Of a stretch of 64,000 nt of DNA, positions 45,382 to 56,411 are shown piece by piece. Numbering within the stretch: the stretch's first letter is position 1; each line of letters opens with the position of its first letter. The position numbers and the translations under genes are program-made. The stretch comes from Chiua virens (Eukaryota; Basidiomycota; Agaricomycetes; Boletales; Boletaceae): positions 1,612,001 to 1,676,000 of the forward strand of contig JAHNUO010000005.1 in assembly GCA_019787685.1 (NCBI GenBank), written 5' to 3'. Under the pieces are notes generated by a model. That model made no database searches and had not been told where the DNA came from. It saw only the letters and a list, made by a program, of their open reading frames with translations.

Positions 45382-48300
45382 CTATGCCCGACCTGATGTC
45401 CGGGCCTCCTTTCGAGCCGCTGCCTTATCTTTGTCACGCTTGGAAAATAGCTTGTGCCGTGGCGCAGCCTCTCGTGCTAGTTTCTTGTTCGCCGACTTGT
45501 TCTGTTCTACATACGACATGTGCTGAGCACCGCTCAGTGCAGTGAGTGAACCTGTCGTTCGCTGAGCACCAGGGAATTTCGCAACACCAAAGTCCTTGGA
45601 AGTGATCGTCCCCGCCAGGTCACCCTCTGAGGCGTGTATGTCCGTTCCAAGTTCGGCCTCACTCTCGTTGGCCAGTAGTACCTGAGGAGATAAGTTCGAT
45701 CTGCTCGTCTTTCGTCTTGTAAACCAAATCCTCCAAGTCCTCCAGTCCATCAAGATGGGTTATCACTTTAAATGCGTAGCCCTGGTCGATCAAGAATTGC
45801 TGTCGTTTCGTGCTGTAAAACATCTCTTGCGTATCCTTGGACACGAGGGAGTAGAAAAAAGCATTGAACCCCTCATCGTTACGACGTTTCGCTCGTAGAA
45901 TGCGACCTGCGCCAAGTTTTAGTCTGGTCACGTTACGATTGAAATTCATACCCAAACGTTGTGCCTCCTGTCGTCGCGATCCAAAGTGGGAGCTGATTTG
46001 GATGAGACAGGTGGCTTCTGGCAGATCAATTGACGTATCGCCGACCTGTTGGAAGCGGTAAATGAAATTTACACTACACCAGAACTAAGATCTCACCTTG
46101 GAAAGGAAAATCGTGTTTACGTTCGAGTCATGTTGGAACCATTGCAAGACTCGCATTCGCTCCACTTGACCGGTACCGCCGTGAATGTATGGCTTTCCCA
46201 GCTTCTTTGCGTATGCCTCAAAAAAATATGTTCCGTAAGAACCGAAATTTTTTACACGTAGGTTGCGCCTCACCTCCAACGCATACACATTGTCGGAGAA
46301 TACAATGATCTTGTCACCTCGTGCTTCATGGAACTTGATCAGGAACTGGCATGCTTGAAATTTTTTGGGGTTCATGCAGTATAGGAGCATCCGTTTGCGT
46401 GATTGCTCTCGGAGATACTCCCTGTAAAACTCTGGTGTCATGGCGCACCAGACCTCGGCGCACTGTAGCGATTGAATAACTAAGCGTATTCATAGTCCTC
46501 AATCACGGACCTGAACATTGGCTATGTGGCCCTTGGCAGCAAGATCCATCCAGTTGGCCTCATAGAGTTTCGGTCCAATCATATAGTTCAGATCTGCGAT
46601 CTTGTCATCTTCTCTGACGAGGGTGGCTGTAAAGTCCGAGTACTTCAATTGCCATGCAAAGTCAACCCAGAAAAATGTTTCACCTGTAAGACCAAGCTTC
46701 GAATGTGCCTTGATAGTAGTCACAACACGTCGAAACATAGCCGCAGGAACGACATGGACCTCATCCAACAGGATAAATCCCCATTCTCTCGATGTCAAAA
46801 ATTCCATCATTTTCTTAGACTCGTGTGACCGATTGTGAGTGTTCGCTACCATCGAGTACGTCGAGACTACGATACCGCTGTCACCGGCAAACTAGTTCGT
46901 GACATTAGTATTCGTACGAAGGAAATCGGGGAAAAAATCTTACTCGTTCCTTCTGATCTGCAGTGAAGATGGCGATTTGCCGATCGGTGACATTTGACCA
47001 TTGCATGAACTGTTGCTTCCATTGCATAACGGAAACACTACACAAAATTTGAATTAGCACTGAGGTACGGTGTGTCGGAGTTGACTGGACGTACGATGAT
47101 GTGCACAACACGAGACAAGACTTCTTGATGGTGCATGCAGCAGTTATGCCGACAAGGGTCTTTCCTGCTCCACAAGGAAGCACGATGATTCCGGACCTAG
47201 CCCGGCTGTTTTAAAGTTATATGATGATCCCACGGTTGTTTGAAATCAAGCTTACCCATTTCCAAACATTTTGCTCAGGCTGGTCTCCTGGTAAGGCCGA
47301 ATTACCGTTGCAGGCTTGAGATCAATGTCTAGATTAGCATTGATGGTGTCGTTTCGGAAATCGTATTCTTCAAGCATAGGGTACTCGAGCTCGTTACAAC
47401 GCCTTTTCACATCCTGTAAATGGGTCGAAATCAGAGGCAAGCAATAGGAGAAGGTATCTGACGTCGATTTTCGCATCATCGATCTCGAAAGCATGCACAT
47501 TGTCATCATCTTCCTCGATGTCATCTACGATGAGTGCCTGCTTCAGCGCACTGACGACACTATATTTCGGAAACATACCGCCATCCACTCCAACTATCGA
47601 CGTGAACAGATCGTTGTCTGGTGCAGCTGTTCCAGATATTCCTGTGGGTCGAGTGGTGGTACTTTCATCCTTCTTTTTCTCTGCCTCTTTGGTCCCCGGG
47701 ATGACGAGATTACCCTTTACCGGCGCTTTTGAGGTGGTGAAGGTGGCGGCGCGAATGCTATTGTCGGTTTGCTGAGATGCCACTCGCGCATCTCGGATAA
47801 CCTTGTCCTTGAGTAGTAGCTGGAGGGTATCTGGATGACTACTTTCCACAAAATATCTGTTGTGCTTCAGAACCAGCTTCACTTTGCCGTATGACAATGT
47901 GCGTTCACGGATAAAACTGATGATGCTCTCCGGTACAGGTACCTTGTGCAACCTGTCAAACCTGGAGATATGCCATCCTCAGGCCGACATACCTTCGACA
48001 AGCGATTAAGAACCTGACACGTCAGTCAATAATAAGTCGGAGTGAAAGTATTAAACATTGATGTACTGACTTCTATTATGTCCTCAGTTTGCAGTCCAAC
48101 CGACACTGCCGCGTACAGAGAATACGACGTGAGTTTATATTCATGAATGAAAGCCGGTCTAAACCAGATCGTTGTGAATATGTACATTACAAACCGAGTA
48201 GCTTTACTTGCGCACCTGCTGACAGGTTCACTAATTGCTACGAGAAAATCCTGGGCTTGCTCCGCAATGGGGGAGAACGCTTCGAGGATGATATGACCAT

Positions 48301-48705
48301 CTTCTGGGCTAATCCAGAGAGGGCGGGAAGCGTGATCAGGTTTTAAATGTAACCACGAAAAGTCTTGCGACATGAAAATGTGTGATACTAGGGAATCTTG
48401 CTGACGACGGTGGGCGTCAAGTGAACTCTCCTCGCCACTGAAGTCTGGAGCAAGACGTGACTCCGCAAGCTTGCGGGTGAGTGCACTGAAGTTAATGGTA
48501 GCACTGCGAGGCACAACAGCGGTATCGACAACTGGTTCGCTTGTGGATTCATCTTCCACATAGATATATTCACCAGTCGTCTCCGTTGTGTCTGGGCCGC
48601 TTCGTCGTCGAGGTGGAAGCCACAGGATCTTCAAATTAGGACGTGAACCACGCACAAAAAGACATCCTAGGTGTATTTACCTTCCACGGCTCGCTTGGTA
48701 GCCAT
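45382..48705 (-). CDS. SSL2: TFIIH DNA translocase/helicase XPB
   Basis: Superfamily 2 translocase of TFIIH (yeast Ssl2/Rad25, human XPB), needed for promoter opening and nucleotide-excision repair. Start MATKRAVE at 48705. An acidic lead precedes [15 protein letters not shown] and damage-recognition regions. The motor domain has [16 protein letters not shown], Walker [23 protein letters not shown], the DEVH box [25 protein letters not shown] (spliced), [25 protein letters not shown] and [13 protein letters not shown]. The C-terminal basic tail ends EARTSGRA at 45382. One-base slips appear near 45690 (before [10 protein letters not shown]) and possibly near 48575 before EYIYVEDES. The identification is not in doubt. 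Confidence 0.94.
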
Positions 48706-48932
48706 GCTTTCTAAAGCGTAGGTCTTATGGTACTCGGGACGAAGTTTGGGATAGAGGTCTCTACCAAGAGCGGAGCCGGCCATCACTCAGCGGATTATAA
48801 GGATTTGTCAGCCGATATCCATTTTGAGCGGAGTCTGTACTTAATCAAAGTCTCGAAGGGTCGGAGATTCATTTCCATCTTTCTTTCTGTCTGTCTTGTC
48901 GCCCGTTGCCAGTTCGTTTTCTTTCAGTTACA
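48706..48932. promoter_or_regulatory. Bidirectional promoter, SSL2 / BBP
   Basis: 227 bp lie between the start codons of the helicase (48705, minus) and the splicing factor (48933, plus). Pyrimidine-rich 'tttccatctttctttctgtctgtcttgtc' at 48871-48899 lies close upstream of the latter. Confidence 0.5.
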
Positions 48933-50745
48933 ATGTGGAGACCTGCAACACGTGAAGTCACTGGAACTAATGAGGGTAAGTCCGAAACAGTCACTGGTAG
49001 TTTCCGTTCTTGTTCTCATATTTCTCAGTTCCGCTTGGCACCCGCCGTCGCTTTGGACCGGCTCCGGTTGAGGAAACCAATCCTCCGCAGCTCGCCCAAC
49101 CGTCACCTTCCGCTTACCCGCGCCAGGCTCCTCAGGAATCAGAATCGAGGAGAGGAAGAGAGGAGACCCCAAATGGATCAGCAGGTAAGTCTGGAAACAT
49201 TCCACAGCGGCGCTTACAATGTCGTGTCTTCTTCCCTTGCTGTCCGGTGGGATTTCTTTTGTTCCCTACTTGACCAGCGGGTTCCACTTAGTTACTTGTC
49301 ACTTTAGCTACTAACTGATACTAACCTTGACACACTGCGATGTCTTACTTTCACACAGCTGATGCGAATGGTTCCCGCAAACGGCGCAGCCGCTGGGGCG
49401 AAGTCAAGGCCGAAATTCCTGGTCTGCCTACAGCGATTTCTGCCGCTGGCGTCTCGCAGGCGCAACTTGACAATTATGCGATCCACCTGCGCCTTGAGGA
49501 AATTAATCGAAAACTTAGGTTGAATGATTTTATCCCTCCCGAACGGGAACGGTGAAGTGGGCTATCCTTCCATTGTTATCGTCCGTACCAACCTCAAATT
49601 ACAGGTCCCCTTCTCCTCCTCCCACCTATGATGGTCACGGACGTCGCACGAACACTCGTGAAGTTCGTTATCGCAAGAAACTTGAAGACGAACGTATTCG
49701 TCTTGTGGATCGCGCCATGAAAAACGATCCCAATTTCCGTCCACCTGTCGAATATCATCAACAAAAGCGCTCTCAACGTCCTTCAGAGAAGGTGTACATC
49801 CCGTCAAAGAGTTTCCCGAGATCAACTTCTTCGGACTTCTGGTAGGACCTCGCGGCAACTCGTTGAAGAAGATGGAGCGGGAGAGTGGAGCTAAGATCAG
49901 TATCCGTGGAAAAGGCAGTGTCAAAGAGGGTAAAGCGCGACCCGATCAGTACGCTGATGATGCTGAAGAAGACTTGCATTGCCTCGTCATCGCTGATTCT
50001 GAGGAAAAGGTAGCAGCTTGCTGTCAAGATGATCAATAGAGTCATCGAGACGGTAAGTTTGTTTGGACGTTCGTGAGACCTCTATGACTGATATGACCAG
50101 TTATAGGCAGCCTCCACCCCGGAAGGACAAAACGATCACAAGCGCAACCAGCTTCGCGAGCTTGCCGCCTTGAATGGTACCCTCCGTGACGATGAAAATC
50201 AAATCTGCCAGAATTGCGGTGGCCTCGGTCACCGTAAATATGATTGCCCAGAACAGCGCAACTTCACTGCTAATATCATCTGTCGCGTATGTGGTAGTGC
50301 CGGCCACATGGCACGCGACTGTCAAGTTAACAGGGATCCTAATGCTCCTCCTCCTCCTCCCGGCCCTCCCGGTGCTCTCACCAAAGGAGGTTTCGATTCC
50401 GAGTACGCTAGTTTGATGGCTGAACTCGGAGAGGGAGGAAAGGGACCTGGTGGAGACGGCGGAAGGGGGCCGTGGGGTAGCACCGGAGCAGGTCACGACA
50501 TCACCGCAGGTGGTTCCAACGTTCCTCCGTGGCGTCGACCGGAGATGTGGCAGTCGAATCAATATCAGAACACAGGGTATCGACCACCTCAAGCTTACGG
50601 TAGCGGATATGGAACCCAGTACGCATCTGGTCAATGGGCTGCGGGTGGCTATACACAGGGCCAACAACCCGACTACTCCGCTAGTTATGCCCAATACTAT
50701 CAACAACAATACGCTCAACAGCAAGTCAGTACCCCAACGCACTAG
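48933..50745 (+). CDS. MSL5: Branchpoint-binding protein / splicing factor 1
   Basis: Nuclear protein that recognises the intron branch site with a KH-QUA2 fold. Start [14 protein letters not shown]. Features in order: [15 protein letters not shown], the U2AF-ligand-like motif [18 protein letters not shown], the helix-hairpin [41 protein letters not shown], the KH core [19 protein letters not shown] with [11 protein letters not shown], then two CCHC knuckles [14 protein letters not shown] and [15 protein letters not shown] Gly/Gln/Tyr-rich tail follows. Two opposite slips occur: one c missing in the ccc at 49800-49802 and one extra t near 50021. The last residues VSTPTH follow QQYAQQQ. Confidence 0.93.
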
Positions 50746-51007
50746 TTCTCATCTGGTGGTAACCCTCATCATTCTATCCGCCATCCTTCCCTCACCTTGA
50801 TCACCCGGGACACTTCTCACCGAGCTCCGTCTAGCACCCCAAGAGCGTAGGGTCTGTACTCACTGCCGCTGACCACAGAAGTTCTTTAGGGATCGTACAG
50901 AAAATGTGACTATTAATTCATTGACAGTATTCCTGTTCTTATGTAGCAGAATTCCAGCCATTCACTTCCATTGTTAACCACCATGAATGAGGACCTACAC
51001 AAGTCGG

Positions 51008-52806
51008 TCAATCCTTGTTGATACTACCAGCCTTGCGCTTTTTCCTGCGACTCTGAGGTTCTTCGTCCCTTTCTCGTTTTTTCGGTGTGAAATCACTTTT
51101 ATCACTACTGACAAAACATGATACGAAGAAACCATTGGTTGCATCTTCATCTGGCGAACAGCGAATGAGTGACGACGCATACTCTGGATTGATGTCTGAG
51201 TCAAGTTGAAAGAGTCAAGTCTGCCATACTTGCCTGACGATTCTAATTCGTCTGGCTGTCCCCGCCGATGCCAGGTTGGAAGAACCTTTCCAGGAGAAGC
51301 AAGTTTGAAATTGCGTCTTTCAGCCTCTTCCGACTTTAATGCCGCACAGACAACGCGCTCGTTCTCAACGACGTGTATGCTACAGGTAGAATAGACGATT
51401 TTCCGAACATGCGGAACTGCAATGGGAATCAGCGTGCTCGACTTTTCTACACAAAAATGCTCTGACCGACATTTCATAGCGTGTTTTATCACCATAAGTT
51501 GGAAAGTCGCAAGTCTGTTCAGTCGCTCTTCCTGCTCTTCATCCTGTTCATGCTCTGCAAGGCAAGACTCAGAACCATACAGGTCAGTTATCCAATGACC
51601 CACCGCTGTCAAGAAGGTGGTCGAGTCTGTTGACGATACCAGAACCACTGCAGGAAGGATCAAGTAGGCTGCACGACATGAGCAGAAGCACACGTCCAAA
51701 CACGGCAATAACTGACATATGTGTGGTGTTGGCATATTTTGGTTCCAAAGGATCGACATTGAGAAAATCGACGTGGATGGCCTCTGCATTCTTGCAGGAA
51801 GCTTTGGAGAGCATGGTCTTGAGTGTAGAGAAGCGCTTCTTGTCTCTTTCAAAGGCGTAAAGCTAAGGCCGAACGCGATGAGCAACGAACTGGAGAGCTA
51901 AACGTGCGACATTACTTTTCCGTTGCCGCTCATCAAAGCACTCAGATGGGACGTCTTGTTGCCTGGAGCAGCCGTCGCGTCGATGACGACAGCATGATCG
52001 TCCCTAGGAGGGGCGAGTACAATGGCCGGAAAGCAGGAAGCTTTGTCCTGCAAGATAATCTTCCCCATCTTGTAGTGCACATCATGATGAAATTGTACAC
52101 GCGGATTGAAAAGCAGGAGATCAGGGACGTGCTGGTCTCGAGAAAAGGATTTCCTGTTCGTTGGTGAGCAGGACTGCTCTGAATACAGGCAAGATCTGGA
52201 CAGACTCAGCAGAAAATGGATCTGATAGCTGAAACCCTTCCTTTTGATAATGGCGAATAGCTTCATCCGTCGTCCAAAGCAGGGTATTCACTCGGACGTA
52301 ACGAGGTATGCGGACTAGACAGAACTCGTGAATTTTTCGGTGATGGACGGACGCAGTGTCTACCTGCTCTCTCGTCCTCAGGCTGCGCCAAATCTCGGTC
52401 AGATTTTACCCCACGCTTGATCTTGATGCGCTGAAGCTCGCTCCGGAGCCGCGTCTTATGTCGCAGAGCAGCCTGCTTAATTGGGCCGTCACCGGCTTGT
52501 ATGCCGCCAGACAGAAGAACATCATGAACGAGGACCAGTGCCAAGTTGAGTGAGGTGATTTTCTTTTCTTGCGCGAGAAGTTTGGAAGCCGTGATCACAT
52601 CCGAAAGAACGGCCTTGTCTATGGCAAATGGATTTTTCAACGTCCTAGTGTCGGACTGGACCAGGCTTACATTTCAGGGTCTCAATAACGAGGGCGGCAG
52701 TCCTAGCTCTGTTCTTGGGCGGTAAAGTAGACAGTAGACCTTTGATGGATCCTTGTTTGGCATCTAGACGGTCGAGGATGTTGGAAGCCTCAAAGTAGAA
52801 GTTCAT
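51008..52806 (-). CDS. RCM1: 25S rRNA (cytosine-C5) methyltransferase
   Basis: NSUN5/Rcm1-type enzyme that methylates large-subunit rRNA in the nucleolus using SAM. Start MNFYFEASNILDRLDAK at 52806. The N-terminal helical domain reaches KNPFAIDKAVLSDV and LNLALVLVHDVLLSGG. The Rossmann domain has KMGKIILQDKASCFPA, the SAM motif VIDATAAPGNKTSHL, motif IV DPSCSGSGIVNR with one catalytic Cys, and motif VI KIVYSTCSIHVVENE with the other. The C-terminus is basic (SRRKKRKAGSINKD). One slip (extra base in tt, 52667-52668) joins ETLKC to the rest. The last intron (51184-51233) uses a gcaagt donor. Divergent from the DnaJ gene. Confidence 0.9.
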
Positions 52807-53166
52807 TGCATGAGGGTATTCTACCAGATACAGTGGGCATCAGCCTGTGCGAAATACAGAGTACGAAATGGGAAAGCGAGACCTGCAAGAGACTTATCAA
52901 TATCAATCGTAAAAAAAGGGAGAAGCTCAGGTTGATATCTCGTCAAATCCAGCAGAGAGCTGGTCAGACAATGTAGATAATGTAGACATCATTTTCTCAC
53001 AAATGAGGGGTCGACTCACCAGGAAAAAGAACTTTGACAAGATGATGGTGTAAGTCAGAGCCGTGGCTTCAAACTCCGTCGACCCTTGCCGAGTAGTAGC
53101 GTCAAGCTTGCGCTAAAAAACGCGTACCCACCCCTTGTGCGTGCTTTGCCACCTCCCGCCCTCGAC
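52807..53166. promoter_or_regulatory. Divergent promoter region, RCM1 / DnaJ
   Basis: 360 bases between two divergent genes. It includes the non-coding first exon of the DnaJ transcript; its last base, 53167, appears to supply the A of the start codon. No other gene is seen. Confidence 0.5.
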
Positions 53167-54984
53167 AGTAAGTATCACCGTTCCCTCTGTCCTTCCGTTC
53201 ATAAATTGCCATCAGTGCCCGCCGAAACCGAACTCTATGACTTGCTGGGTATTCCTCCAAGTGCCTCCGAAAGTGAGCACCCTATTTGCTTTACTGTGCC
53301 AACCTCACTCTTTCCTATAGATGACATCAAAAAAGCCTATCGGAAAAAAGTGAGTATTTCCGCGGATTTCAGAGTGATTAATGATCTGAGTAGTGTCACA
53401 GGCAAGAGAACACCATCCCGTCAGTGCTCTGAACCCTTGATGTAACTAACTAATATCGAGCCTTGGTGTCTATTTGCTCAGGACAAGGTCGGCATTGTGG
53501 TTTCCTCTAATCAGTGTTAGCTTATCCGTCCGCACAGAACCCCAATGACCCAGGAGCGGCACAAAAATTTCAGGAGATGGCTGCCGCGTTCGTACACCTT
53601 GCTCATTCATTCCTAGTTCATCTTCTTAATCGGCACCAAAAACTAGCTATGAAATTTTAAGCGATCCGAATTCAAGGGAAATTTACGATAGAGAAGGTAT
53701 GGACGGTTTTACCGGCCCGGGCGGAAGTAGCGGCGGAGAGGCCGCCGACATGTTCGCCCAGTTCTTTGGTGGAGGAGCAACGTTTTTCGACTCCGCCGGA
53801 GCAGGCCCACGCAAGCGCAAAGGCGAAGATACCGAAATTCCTTATCAGGTCACGCTGGAAGATCTCTACAACGGCAAGTCGGTCAAGATGAACATGGAAA
53901 AACAGGTCCTTTGTGGAACGTGTAACGGGTTGGCATATCTAGCATATACGAGTTCACCTTTGTTCATGTGATGTTTTCAGAACAGGAGCCAAGGGCAATG
54001 CAAAACCCAAGGAATGTGCAACATGCGAAGGCAAAGGATGGACCTTCACACAAACTTCGATTGGTCCTTCCAGGTTTGGGATTATGCGTGTCAAATGCTC
54101 TGAATGTGATGGTGAAGGGAGTAAGATTCGAGAAAAAGACCGGTAGGAATTGCGCTGGTTATTGCCGATGGGGACTTACAATATACAGGTGTAAAAAATG
54201 TAAAGGTGGAAAAACAGTGCAGGAGAAGACACGGCAAGAAATCTTCGTCGAGAAAGGGATGCCCGATGGCTATCGTATTGTCCTGGCAGGTGCAGGTGAT
54301 CAAGAGGTAAACCGTTTTGAATCATTTATGGTCAATGATTGACCACTAGAGAAAGCCTAATATTCCACCTGGAGATGTGGTTTTCCGCCTGAAGACAATA
54401 CCACACGAATCTTTCGAGCGCTCCGGAAGTGATTTACTTGCAACCGTGAAGATCACACTATCCGAGGCACTTCTTGGTTTCTCTCGTATCTTAGTTACTC
54501 ACTTAGATGGCCGGGGTGTCAGTATCTCGAGTCCACCAGGTAAAATCATCACACCTGGTCAGACCATCAGACTGCGCGGTGAGGGCATGCCCACGTTCAA
54601 GAACCCCGATCGGAAGGGTAATCTGTACATCATCCTCGAGATCGAGATGCCAAACTCGGAATGGTTGAAACGCGTCGACCGAACTGTAAGCTTATTGACT
54701 CTTTCAAGAGCTCACTCCCTGAAATCTTCGTGCAGGCGCTTGAAACACTTCTACCACCGAAAAAGGCGGATATTGAACCTGCCCCGGAGATTGTCGATGA
54801 AGCTCCTTTCGAAGAAGCTGAGCTTGAAGACGTGCGTGCACGGTGTTTTCCGGCTAGTTCGGACTTCTTTGATGAAGGATTTGCCTCGCAGTTCGGAGAA
54901 GGGGACGAAGATGATTGGGAGGACGAAGACGACGATTACGACGATCATGGGTTGGGCGGTGAACCCGAGTGTAGACCGCAATGA
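53167..54984 (+). CDS. Type I DnaJ co-chaperone (Xdj1/Ydj1-like)
   Basis: Hsp40 that stimulates Hsp70. The start codon appears split by an intron: A at 53167, gtaagt...cag, then TG at 53216, giving MPAETELYDLLGIPP. The J-domain continues NDIKKAYRKK, an 18-base exon (53402-53419) for AREHHP, a 6-base exon (53482-53487) for DK, then NPNDPGAAQKFQEMAAA. This keeps the HPD motif. Next are a Gly/Phe-rich stretch (FAQFFGGGATFF), four Cys repeats (CGTCNGTGA, CATCEGKG, CSECDGEG, CKKCKGGK) and the client-binding C-domains with FERSGSDLLATVKITLSEALLGF. An acidic tail follows, ending ECRPQ, a C-x-x-Q end resembling the prenylation box of Ydj1. The start, micro-exons and joins are in frame. Confidence 0.92.
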
Positions 54985-55141
54985 TTCTGCGGACACCGAT
55001 TACGGTATCCTATCTTCATGCCGCTCATTTCTTGTCATCAATACCTTAGTACATCTGGATCCATCGCCTTTGCCGCTATTTACATGTTGCATTGTATACA
55101 GATCTTCACATCAGTAATCCATCACCCACTCATCCGCATAA

Positions 55142-56301
55142 TCATAATGCACTCCCGACTTTGGCATTGCTGTTAAAAGCACGCGTAGTCTTTGCATCAA
55201 GAGTCCAAGTAATCCCTCCCAAGACGTGACCCAGGAAGAGCTCATCCTAGTGACGGTGAGCCCCACAAACTACAAGTTTAACATAGCCCGTACTTACACT
55301 CCAAATTTCAATGCAATGTCCAAGACCAGTGTACCAGCTGCGACCAGCAATCCCACCTGGTTCGACACCAGCACCACGTTCTTGGTACCAGGCTGCGGAC
55401 ATTATCAGAACTGTGCGGCGATGAAAGCAGAAAACGCTTACCTATGGGATGAGGTTTCCCGTGCTCAAATTTCCTTTCTCCGGGATCTAAAATGATCTGG
55501 TGGGTGAGTCAGGCCACCTCCTTAACGATAACTCACCTTCATAGCTGGATTCATCCGCCGTAAGCAGGACCTTTGCCCCCACTGCCCGAGGGTCAGATTG
55601 AAAGTTATACCTGGACGTCTGGTTAGGAAGGTACACAGGATCTGTTCGTCTCTTACATTTCGTCAAGTAATTCCCAGTGTGCAGGGAGCATCTTTGTACT
55701 TGGGTGAGCATTATCGACGACGTCTACTGCCTGTGGGGATGATCAAAACTATGATAGACTTTACTCCCGGCCTTAATGCCAACGCTTACCGACTCTTGGA
55801 TATCCGGGTGATAGTCAAAGTACGCTCCTACAAGAAAGTGCGGTGAATGATGCAATCCCGACGGAGGCACGGGGTCTTACCGATTTGCTTCCCGAAGAAC
55901 GGAGTGTCACGCAGTGCGTCAGATGCACAGTGGATACCGATGAAGTTTCCCCCAAGGTTGAGGTACTTTTGCAAAGCAGCCTTTCCCGCGTCGTCGAGGA
56001 CTGCGTGTCATTAATAATCGATATGTTGGTGAGCTCTTGGTGGGTGCACAAACGTACTTATTCCCGAGTTATTCAAGAACAAGATAGCATCATACTTTTC
56101 CAGATTTTCGTCTGTAAATTGGCTCTTATCCTCCGTGAAATCGAACTCGACATCGATTGAGGATGCTTTGGACTTTAGAGCTTCGATGGATGGCTCTATA
56201 CTGTCGTGCCTGTAGCCGGCAGTGGCAGAGTAGGCAAGAATGCGGGCAGGCATGATAGCAAGGAGAGTGAGAAATACTCGATACTCGCGAGAGAGTCTCA
56301 T
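55142..56301 (-). CDS. Secreted ThuA-like domain protein (glutamine-amidotransferase fold)
   Basis: Start MRLSREYRVFLTLLAI at 56301, with a plausible signal peptide ending near ILA. It is followed directly by YSATAGYRHDSIEPSIEAL, the ThuA N-terminal signature. The rest reads FDFTEDKSQFTDENLEKYDAI with FLNNSG, KYLNLGGNFIGIHCASDAL, YHPDIQES, EMYNFQSDPRAVGAKVLL, HPIAAWYQERGAG and SWYTGLGHCIEIWS, then DELFLGHVLGGITW. The stop TGA is at 55142-55144. ThuA proteins adopt a class I amidotransferase-like fold; in bacteria they sit in trehalose/sugar-utilisation loci, and fungal secreted members have no proven substrate. The Cys in GIHCASD sits where the nucleophile elbow would be. All introns join in frame. 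Confidence 0.87.
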
Positions 56302-56411
56302 GATCGGGGCTCATTTAAATACTTGCCAGAGCGGCCCGGACTCCGTGCCAATGATGGAATGCACTCGGAATATGAACCAACCTTGGTTCCTCTAGTGCAA
56401 CGTCGTCCACC
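56302..56411. promoter_or_regulatory. Bidirectional promoter, ThuA-like / orphan membrane protein
   Basis: Two divergent start codons only 110 bp apart (56301 minus; 56412 plus), implying a shared promoter for a secreted protein and a membrane-anchored protein. Confidence 0.5.

Noticed and set aside
52641..52666. A 26-base intron in RCM1 (gtaagc...ctag)
   Set aside because: Far too short for splicing, and its use creates a stop codon. A single extra base at 52667-52668 explains the frame change and gives a sensible protein.
53488..53560. Apparent loss of the HPD motif in the DnaJ gene (frame reading YPSAQNP before NDPG)
   Set aside because: That reading runs through an intron. Splicing the 18-base and 6-base exons restores HPD-K exactly, with proper GT-AG borders.
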